From positions 806,001-870,000 of the forward strand of contig NZ_JAATJK010000001.1 in NCBI RefSeq assembly GCF_011927785.1: 64,000 nt of DNA, written 5' to 3'. Below, one piece after another: positions 8,573 through 18,900 of this stretch; within the stretch, counting starts at the first letter, position 1; each line of letters begins with the position of its first letter. The DNA is from Micromonospora profundi (GTDB taxonomy: Bacteria > Actinomycetota > Actinomycetes > Mycobacteriales > Micromonosporaceae). Below the pieces are notes generated by a model, which saw only the letters and a program-made list of their open reading frames with translations, did no database searches and was not told where the DNA came from. The translations under genes were made by a program, and so were the position numbers.

Positions 8573-9350
8573 CACGTTCGCCGACGGGCGGTACGCGGGT
8601 AACCCGGCGGCCGTGGTGGCAGTGGACTCGTTCCCGGACGAGGCCAGCATGCAGGAGGCCGCCCACCGGATCGGCCTGCCCACCACCGCGTACGTGGTGC
8701 CGGCCGGGCCGGGGGAGTACGGGGTGCGCTGGTTCACCCCGTACAAGGAGATCAACCTGTGCGGGCACGCCACTATCGCGAGCGCACGGCACCTCTTCGA
8801 GGCTGCTGGCGACCTCGGGTCCGACACGCTGCGCTTCGTGTCGGACAACGGCGTCCTGTACGCCGAGCGGGTCGGTGACCTGATCGCCATCGATCTGCCG
8901 GCAGCCACGCTGATGCCCGCTCCGCCGCCGCAAGGGCTCCTCGAGGCCCTGGGCGTCGACGCCGTGGGGTGCGCGGTCTCCAGCGACGACGTCCTCGTCG
9001 AGGTCGCCTCCGCCGAGGCCGTGGCCCAGGTCCGTCCGGACTTCGCGGCGCTTGCCCGGTTGCCCTTCCGCGGGCACATCGTGACAGCGCCGGGACCCTC
9101 CGGCGTGGACTTCGTATCCCGGACGTTCTTCCCGTCGCTGGGGGTCGACGAGGACCAGGTGTGTGTCACCGCGCACTGCAAGTTGACCCCGTTCTGGGCG
9201 CGGCGGCTGAACCGCCAGGCGCTCGTCGCCCTCCAGTTGTCGCAGCGTGGCGGGCGGCTCGAGGTGGAACACCGCGGCGACCGGGTTCGGGTGCTCGGCG
9301 CCGCGGTCCGCCGCGGCGGCGCCCGGGACCTCGCCCTGGCCCTCAGGTAG
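8553..9350 (+). CDS. PhzF-family isomerase
   Basis: 265 aa from the GTG at 8553, with GGAAGG upstream; it begins 20 bases inside the desaturase gene. VRYHIVDTFADGRYAGNPAAV is the typical PhzF start, and the catalytic Glu66 lies in KEINLCGHAT (Cys70, His72). PhzF-type enzymes are cofactor-free and move protons or shift double bonds (DHHA isomerase in phenazine synthesis). The length is usual for the family. In this operon it would act on an unsaturated product of the upstream oxidative enzymes. Substrate unknown. Confidence 0.85.
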   Translation: MRYHIVDTFADGRYAGNPAAVVAVDSFPDEASMQEAAHRIGLPTTAYVVPAGPGEYGVRWFTPYKEINLCGHATIASARHLFEAAGDLGSDTLRFVSDNGVLYAERVGDLIAIDLPAATLMPAPPPQGLLEALGVDAVGCAVSSDDVLVEVASAEAVAQVRPDFAALARLPFRGHIVTAPGPSGVDFVSRTFFPSLGVDEDQVCVTAHCKLTPFWARRLNRQALVALQLSQRGGRLEVEHRGDRVRVLGAAVRRGGARDLALALR

Positions 9351-9362
9351 AGGAGACGACAG

Positions 9363-10637
9363 GTGTTGACACTTCTGCTAGCCCTCCTGGTGATCTTCGT
9401 TGCGGCGCGGATCGGTGGGGCGCTGGCCCGTCGACTCGGCCAGCCGGCGGTGATCGGCGAGATTCTCGCCGGCATCCTGCTCGGGCCCACGCTCTTCAAC
9501 GGCGCGGTCACGTCGGCCGTCTTCCCGACCGATGTGCGACCGACCCTGGCCACCATCGCCAGCGTCGGTGTCTGCGTGTTCATGTTCCTCGTCGGCCTGC
9601 ACCTGGACCACCGTCTGCTGCGCGGCCAGAGCCGCATCGCGACAACCGTGTCGCTGAGCGCCATCGCGCTGCCGTTCGGCCTGGGGGCGCTGCTGGCCCT
9701 CTATCTCCTGGGCAACCACCCGGCGGAGAACCGTCTCGCGTTCGTGCTCTTCCTGGCCACCGCGATGTCGATCACCGCGTTCCCGGTGCTTGCCCGGATC
9801 CTGGCCGACCGGGGCCTCATCGACACGCCGATCGGTGGTCTCGCGCTGGCCTGCGCGGCAGTGGACGACGTCCTCGCCTGGTCGCTGCTCGCCGTTGTCG
9901 CTGCGCTCGCCGACGCCGGCGGTGACCCGTGGCGCGTCCTGCTGGTGATCCCGTTCGCCGCCGTGATGCTCAAGGTCGTGCGGCCCGCGCTCGCCCGGCT
10001 GGCCCGGCGCTACCCGGACGGTGGCCTTCTCAGCGGGACCGCGGTGCTTGTCGCTGTCGCCGCAGGCCTCGCGGCGTCGGCGGCGGCGACCGAGTGGATG
10101 GGCCTGCACGCCATCTTCGGCGCGTTCCTCTTCGGCGTGGTGATGCCGCGCGAGGGCGCGGTCGCGGTCCGCGAGCGGGTGCTGCCGCTGATCGAGAAGA
10201 TCAGCACGTGGGTCCTGCTCCCGGTCTTCTTCATCGTCGCCGGCATCAAGGTGAACCTGTCCGGGCTGGGCGGCACCGCCGTCGGCGAGCTCGCCCTCAT
10301 CCTGCTGGTGGCGATCGGTGGCAAGTGCGCCGGCGCGTTCTTCGGCGCCCGGATCAGCGGTGTGCGCCCGCGCCACTCGCTCGTTCTCGCGCTGCTCATC
10401 AACACCCGCGGCCTGACCGAACTGATCGTGCTGACCGTCGGCCTGCAGATCGGGGTGCTCGACCAGGATCTCTACTCGCTGATGGTGGTGATGGCCCTCG
10501 TCACCACCGCGATGGCCGGCGTGTTCCTGCGGTTCGTGTACCCGCCGGAGCGCGTGCGGGAGGACATCGCCGCACGCGACGCCGACGCCGACCCGCTCGG
10601 GCGGCGCGACCCCGAACGAAAGGAGCCGGCGTCGTGA
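9363..10637 (+). CDS. Cation/proton antiporter (CPA2, Kef-type)
   Basis: 424 aa, GTG start at 9363 with GAGGAGA upstream. It has about 12-13 hydrophobic segments, an N-terminal GEILAGILLGPT motif, and paired acids in AAVDDVLAW near residues 167-168, as in monovalent cation:proton antiporters. The C-terminal tail is short and lacks a TrkA-N domain. In antibiotic clusters such antiporters are sometimes present as presumed export or self-protection genes. It lies 12 bases after the PhzF gene and overlaps the next gene by 4 bases, so it is part of the operon. Transport of the product is inferred only. Confidence 0.85.
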   Translation: MLTLLLALLVIFVAARIGGALARRLGQPAVIGEILAGILLGPTLFNGAVTSAVFPTDVRPTLATIASVGVCVFMFLVGLHLDHRLLRGQSRIATTVSLSAIALPFGLGALLALYLLGNHPAENRLAFVLFLATAMSITAFPVLARILADRGLIDTPIGGLALACAAVDDVLAWSLLAVVAALADAGGDPWRVLLVIPFAAVMLKVVRPALARLARRYPDGGLLSGTAVLVAVAAGLAASAAATEWMGLHAIFGAFLFGVVMPREGAVAVRERVLPLIEKISTWVLLPVFFIVAGIKVNLSGLGGTAVGELALILLVAIGGKCAGAFFGARISGVRPRHSLVLALLINTRGLTELIVLTVGLQIGVLDQDLYSLMVVMALVTTAMAGVFLRFVYPPERVREDIAARDADADPLGRRDPERKEPAS

Positions 10638-11374
10638 ATCCGGTGGCCCGCAAGTCCGTCTGGCTTCAGCGTGCGCCCTCGCCGACCGTCGAAGGCCGGG
10701 TGTTCTGCATCCCGCACGCCGGCTGCGGCACCAGCGTCTTTCGCAACTGGCCGCAGGAGCGGGCCGGCGTCGAGTTCCTCGCCGTGGAGCTGCCGGGCCG
10801 GCTCACCCGCTTCAGCGACCAGATGCCGAAGACCTTCCAGGACCTTGCCGCGGAGATGATCGAGGGTCTCGCGCCGTACCTGGACGTTCCCTTCGCCTTC
10901 TTCGGCCACTGCTGGTCGGCACTGATCGCCTACGAGGCCACTGTCGCGCTGGAGCGTTCAGGCGGGCCCCGGCCGGCGGGGCTGTACGTCTCGTCGCTCA
11001 TGGCACCTCAGGACGAGGTCATCGGGCGCCTGATGACCATGAACGAGGCGCAGTTGGCGGAAGAACTGGGTAAGACGGTCCGCGACATGGGAAGCAGCCC
11101 TCATCCGGAGTTGGTCGCCATCTACGCCGACATCCTGAGGTCGGATCTCGACATGAGCCGGCACTACATCGCCTCCGACCCGGGCCCGCTGTCCTGCCCG
11201 ATCTCCGCGTTCGGCTGGAGCGACGACTCGGAGGTCACGCCCGACCAGATGACCGGGTGGGCCGAATGCGGCGAGACCACCCTGCGGGTCCTCCCGGGGG
11301 AGCACAACCGCATCGTCGACGCGCCGCCGGAACTCCTCGACCATCTGTGCTCGGGCCTGCGCGCCGGGCGGTGA
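10634..11374 (+). CDS. Thioesterase-fold acyl/aminoacyl transferase with Cys nucleophile
   Basis: 246 aa, type II thioesterase fold (IPHAGCG at the N-terminus, LPGR, and a final GEHNRI that holds the catalytic His). The nucleophile elbow reads GHCWSA, with Cys93 where TEII enzymes have Ser in GHSMG. Cys in this position is known from SyrC and CmaE, which shuttle modified aminoacyl groups from a dedicated carrier protein to the main assembly line rather than hydrolyse them. That fits the operon, which has its own A-T protein and SyrB2-like enzyme. GTG start 10634 overlaps the antiporter stop, with AGGAG at 10621. Shuttle function is inferred; hydrolytic editing remains possible. Confidence 0.8.
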   Translation: MNPVARKSVWLQRAPSPTVEGRVFCIPHAGCGTSVFRNWPQERAGVEFLAVELPGRLTRFSDQMPKTFQDLAAEMIEGLAPYLDVPFAFFGHCWSALIAYEATVALERSGGPRPAGLYVSSLMAPQDEVIGRLMTMNEAQLAEELGKTVRDMGSSPHPELVAIYADILRSDLDMSRHYIASDPGPLSCPISAFGWSDDSEVTPDQMTGWAECGETTLRVLPGEHNRIVDAPPELLDHLCSGLRAGR

Positions 11375-11393
11375 CGACGGCCCGGCGCGGCGA

Positions 11394-12631
11394 TCATCCT
11401 TTACCGTGCAGGGTCAGCGGCACCGAGCGGTAGCCCCGCAGGAAGCTCGACTCCATGCGCCGGGGTTCGCCGGCGAGTTCGGCGTCGTCGACGAGGTCGG
11501 CCAGGGCCCGCAACAGTGACGCGATCTCCAACCGGCCGAGGTAGGCCGCGATGCAGTAGTGCGGTCCGTGGCCGAAGCTGAGGTGCGGGCGGCTCCGCGG
11601 GCTCAGGCTCATGTGCTCGGGGTCGTCGAAGACGTCCGCGTCCCGGTTGGCCGAGCGCAACCACAGCGTGACCAGTTCGCCCCGGCGCATTGTCACGCCG
11701 CCGATCTCCAGGTCATCCAGGAGAGACCGCATCACGTGGTTGACCGGTGCCTCGTACCGCAGCAGTTCCTCGGCGGCGACGCCGAAGTCGGCGTCGCCGG
11801 CGCGCAGCGACGCCCAGAACTGACGATGCCTGACCATCGTCAGGGGGATCGCCGTCAGCACGTAGCGGGCCGAGGCGTTGCCACCCAGGATGAAGTCGTG
11901 GCAGTTCATGATCGCGGCCGAGCGGCTCATGGCATCGCCGTCGCGCTGGGCCTGGGCCAGCGTCGTCGCCAGGTCGTCTCCCGGACTCCGGTACTTGCTT
12001 GTCAACAGCTCATCGCAGTACGCCAGCAGTTCGACGTGGGCTGTCATCTGCGCGGTCGCCGTGACGTGACCGGCCCCGCTGAACGCCATCTGGCTGAGTT
12101 CCGCGAGCCGTGGGCGGTCGCTCTGCGGGATCCCCAGCAGGTCACAGGCGACGGTGGTCAGCAGAGGCGTCACGATCGAGTCCACGAAGTCGACCGACGG
12201 CTGCGCGGCGGCGTCGGAGACCAGCCGTCGGGCCAGTGCGTGGGTGCTGTCGGTCAGCCGCCCCAGGGCCCTCGGTGAGAAGGCGGACTCCAGCGCGCGG
12301 CGCATCCGCGCGTGCGCGGGATCGTCGGCAACGAGCATAGACAGCCCGCCGGCGGCCTCGCCGGCCGCGATGTCCGACGGCTTCTCGCCGAGCCGGTTGC
12401 CCTTCTGCGACGAGAGCAGGTGGCTGGCCCGGAAGACCTCGCGGACCTGCTCGTACCTGGTGACGGCCCAGTGCTCGCGCAGGCCGGTCATCAACAGCGG
12501 CGTGCCGGCGCGGCGCATCGTCGCCCAGAGCCGCTCCGGTCGCTCGCCGGCGTACAGCCTGGGATCCGCCAGGTCGACGGTGACGACCTGGTCCAGGATG
12601 TCGTCCGACTCGCCCGTCTCGACGTCCGTGG

Positions 12632-12635
<4 letters not shown>
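11394..12635 (-). CDS. Cytochrome P450, atypical I-helix
   Basis: 413 aa, ATG at 12635 overlapping the stop of the A-T didomain gene (ATGA). ExxR is in EELLRYE, and the haem loop is FGHGPHYCIAA with Cys361. The I-helix reads GGNASARY near 248-255. The usual acid/alcohol pair (D/E-T) is Ala-Ser, so proton delivery must differ or use substrate groups. Pairing of a P450 with a free-standing A-T didomain is the known arrangement for beta-hydroxylation of an aminoacyl thioester (NovH/NovI type). It is the last gene of the - strand operon starting at 26460 and converges on the + strand thioesterase gene 19 bases away. Confidence 0.85.
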
Positions 12636-14523
<1,888 letters not shown>

Positions 14524-14527
<4 letters not shown>

Positions 14528-15891
14528 GGCGTCACCTCGGCGACGGCAGCAGACGCCGGTACGGGCTCGACGGGCATAGGTGACTCCTTTGTGCTTACGT
14601 CCGGAAGTTCGTCATCGAGGTGGCGCAGGCGGGGGTAGGCGAAGCCTGCGATCGCGCAGCCGACGGTGAGCACGCCCATCAGCATGAGCAGCAGTGCGAT
14701 CCCGCGCCCCGGGCCGTCGCCGACCACTGCCGCGACGAACGGCGAGCGCACGTCCTCCGGACCGACCAGGGGCTGGAAGACGTGGTCGACGGCGGGCCCG
14801 GCCACGAGGTAGGCGATGAGCTGAGGGGTGTTGGCGACCATGCCGAGCAGGGCCATCGTCCGGCCGAGCAGATGGGGCTCCACCTTGGTCTGCCAGATGG
14901 CCTGGTTGCTGCCCATGACAATGGCCAGGCTGCCGAGGAAGAGGACGGCACCGATGGTGATCAGCGGGACATTCGGCCGCAGTGCCCCGATGACAGTGGC
15001 CACGCCGAGGACGAGCGTGAAGCCGAGGATGCCGTGGATGCGGCGGCGCGGCCCGCCCCAGATGCTCATGGCCACGCTCGCGGCGATCATGCCCAGGCCG
15101 CCGATGGACATGACGGTGCCGAGGACGTTGGGCTCGGCGAACGCGAGAACCAGCGGAATGATCAGTACGTCGACGAAGCCTGCGCAGAAATTCAGCGCGC
15201 CGAGGAAGACCATCAGGGCCACCAGGCCGTGGCGGGCAGCGACCCAGCGCCACGCCTCGGCGAACTCACGCAGCAACGACATCGGGTGGGCGGGCGTCGT
15301 CGCGGCACCGGCCGGCCGCGGAATGCGGACGAGGGCCAGGGTGATCAGGGCGAGAGTGAAGGAGACGCAGTCGAGCAGGATGATGCCGGAGATGTCGATG
15401 GCGAGCAGGAGGTAACCGCCACCGATGGGCGCCAGCACCTGAGTCGTCGCCAGGGCCACCATGCGCAACCCGTTCGCCCGGCCGATGTGCCGACTCGGTA
15501 CCAGCAGGGGCACCGCAGCCTCGAACGAGGGCGTTTGCAGCGCCCCGATCACCGACAGGCAGGCGACGATCGGGTAGATGTGCCAGATGGCGAACCGATC
15601 GGTGGCGAGCAGCGCGGCCAGGGTCAACATGACCACGGCGGAGGCGATGTTGCTCACGACCAGGGCACGCCGTGGTCCCCACCGGTCGACGAGCGAACCC
15701 GTGAACGGTGAGGCCAGGATCTGCGGGAGATAGGCAAGCGCGTAGATGACGCCGAGCGTCGTGACCGACCCGCTGAGCAGGTAGGCGTAGACGCCGAGGG
15801 CGAAGCCGGACAGGCTCGACCCGGCCAGCGAGACGAACTGTCCGCACCAGAGAACCATGTAGGTGCGTAGGCCGGTGGTAGGTGCCGCCAT
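14524..15891 (-). CDS. MFS transporter (first of four paralogs)
   Basis: 455 aa, ATG at 15891 with AGAGGACAG upstream. About 12 hydrophobic segments with the loop motif LVDRWGPRRALVVSN after helix 2, typical of major-facilitator drug exporters. A large extracytoplasmic loop near the end carries the GDGPGRGIAL signature, and the tail has LDDELPDVS. Both signatures recur in the three MFS proteins at 34965-40404. It sits between the TE-terminated NRPS and the A-T didomain, 31 bases after the NRPS stop, so export or self-resistance for the peptide is the likely role. Confidence 0.85.
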
Positions 15892-15922
15892 CTGTCCTCT
15901 TCGGGTCGGTGGATCCAACGAA

Positions 15923-18900
15923 CTATGAGTCGGGCAGGGCCGGCGTCGGTCCACCGGGAGTCGGGACCGGCGCGCCGAGGGCGTCGCGTACCGCTGTGGC
16001 GAGCGCGGCCAGGTGCGGTGGCCGCAGCATCGTGTAGTGGTCGCCGGGCACGGTCCGGCGATCAAGCCGGGGGCAGAGCGCCTGCCAGGTCACGTCGTCG
16101 TCCGACCCGTCCGCCCCGTCGGCGGTCCGGATCAGCGTCACCGGCCCGTCGTACCGGCGCGGCCGGTGGGTGTGCAGCGCTGCGACGTTGGTGGTGAAGG
16201 CCCGCATCCGCAACCGCACCTCGTCGCGCAGCCCGTCGGGTACGAGACCGGCCTTGTCCAACACGTCGAGGGCTGCCTCTTCCAACGCATCCCGGTCCAG
16301 CCCTTCGAGCGTTCGCGGGTCGACGTCGGAAAGCGTCACGTCGGCAAGGCCAGCCAGGTCGTACACGAACGACGACAGCGTGGACAGGTCGTCCGGTGGT
16401 TGCGGGTCGTTCGACAGACCCGGGTCCAGCAGGACGACGGCGCCGACCGGGTCGCCCGCGTCGGCGAACTGTCGCGCCATCTCCAGAGCGATGACCCCGC
16501 CGAGCGACCAGCCGCCCACGTGGTACGGCCCGTCTGGCTGCACCTGCCGGATCAGGTCCACGTACGTCGCGGCCCGTGCGGCCAGGTCGCCGACCGCCTC
16601 GGCGTGGCGCAGCGCGGGATCCTCGATGGCGTGTACCGGCTGGTCGTCGCCGAGCGTGCCCGCCAGTTGGGCGTAGCTGGTCACCGACCCGCCGGACGGG
16701 TGCACCAGGAACAACGGTGGCCGCCCGGTCGCCTGGTGCAGCGTGACGAGGCCGTTGCCGGCGTACCCGGCAGTGTCCGCGTCCCCGGCCCGGTCGACAA
16801 CGGCGGCCAGGCGTTCAAGCGTGGGGTCGGCGAACAACGCGTGGGGGTGAAGGGTCACGCCAGCCCGGTCGCGGATGCGGGCGACCAACTGCGTGACGTG
16901 CAGGGAGTTGCCGCCGAGGTCGAAGAAGTTGTCGGTGGTGCTGATCTGGTCGATGTTGAGGAGGTTTTGCCAGGTGGTGGCGAGCCACTGTTCGGTGGGG
17001 GTGGTGGGTGCGATGTGTTCGGTGGTTGTTGGTGTGGGTTCGGGTAGGCGGGTGGTGTCGAGTTTGCCGTTGGGGGTCAGTGGTAGTTCGGGAAGTGTGA
17101 TGAGGGTGGTGGGGACCATGTAGGTGGGGAGGCGGTCGACCAGGTACCCGCGTACGTGGTCGAGGTCCGTGGCGGTGACGCTGGCGCCCTGCCCGACCAG
17201 ATAACCGACGAGACGGTCGTTGTCGTGCAGCACGACCGCGCACTGCCGCACCGCGGGGTGCCCCGCCAGAGCGTGCTCGACCTCGCCGAGCTCGATGCGC
17301 TGGCCGCGCAGTTTGACCTGCCGGTCGATACGGCCGAGGTACTCCAGGAGCCCGTCGGAGCGCCAGCGGACGAGGTCGCCGCTGGCGTACATGCGCTGTC
17401 CGGGTCGGTCGCCGTACGGGTCGGCCAGGAACCGCTCGGCGGTCAACGAGGGCCTGTCGAGGTAACCGTGGGCGACGCCCAACCCAGCGATGAACAGCTG
17501 ACCGGGTACGCCGATCGGAGCTGGGCGCAGGCGGCTGTCCAGCACGTACGTCCGGTGGTCGGCAAGGGCTGAGCCGATCGGGGGCCGGCCCTCCAGCGGT
17601 GCGTCGAAGAGGTGGTCCGTGCACACCACAGTCGTCTCGGTCGGGCCGTAGGAGTTGTGGAGTTCGAGACCGGGCCGGGCCCAGCGGTTGACCAGCTCGG
17701 CACTGAGCGCCTCACTGCCGATGTCCAGCGCCCGCAGTGCGCTGCCGGCCAGCCGCCGCGGATCGAGGTGGGACAGGAACGCAGGCGGGAGATAGGCGAC
17801 GGTGACCTGCTCCTCGCACAGGAAGGTGGTGAACGCGTCCGGGTCGGAGATCACGTCCAGCGGCGCGCCGACGACGGTGCCGCCGCCGAGCAGGGTGGCG
17901 AAGCTCTCGAACACGCTCATGTCGAAAGCCGGGTTGGCCACCAGCGGGACGCGATCGGCAGGCGTGACCGCGAAGAGGGCAACCGCGTTCTCGCAGTACC
18001 CGTAGGCCGACCGGTGCGAGACGAGGACGCCCTTGGGTGTCCCCGTGGAACCTGAGGTGTAGATGAGGTAGGCGACGTCGTCGGGTCGTACCTCGATGGC
18101 CGGGGGCGTGTCCGGCCGGGCCGCGATGGCGGCGACACGCTGCGGATCGTCCAGGCACCAGTGCGGTGGGCGGGCCGGTGCCAGCTCGGCCAGGTCGCTA
18201 CGGGTCAGGACGAGCGCGGCCTTCGTGTCGTCGACCTGGAACTCCAGCCGCGCGGCCGGATGCTGGGGGTCCAGCGGCATCCACGCGGCACCCGCCTTCA
18301 GCACCGCCAGTTGGGCCACCAGGAGGTCGAGCCCGCGATGGAGCAGCAGCGCCACCACCTCGCCTGGCCGGACCCCGGCCCCGGCAAGGGCGTGGGCCAA
18401 CCGGTTGGACCGCTGGTCGAGCTCCCGGTAGGTGAGCTGGCCCGCCGCCGGGCCACGGAACCGGATCGCCACCGCGTCCGGGTCGGCTCCGGCCAGCACG
18501 TGGTGCAGCAGACAGGGCGCGCGCCGGGCGGTGACCGGGCGGCGCGGGGAACTCCACTCCTGCAGAACCTGGCGGCGTTCCTCGCGGGACATCAGCTCGA
18601 CGTCGTGGGCGCCGACGGTGTCGGGGTCGGCGATCCCGTCGGCCAGCGCCGCGGTGAAGTGGTCGATGAGCCTGTCGATCCGGTCGGCGTCGAACAACTC
18701 GGTCGAGTACTCCACCGAGATGGACAGCCCACCGTCGGCCTGCTCGGTCACGTCGAAGCTGATATCGAACCGGGCGTAATCGCCAGCGATGTCGATCGGC
18801 TCCACGCCGACCGCGCCGAGCCTGAGGTCCTCCCCGCTCTCACCCCTGGCCATGTCCGCCGGCTGCAGGGTCAGACAGATCTGGAAGAGGGGGTTGCGGC

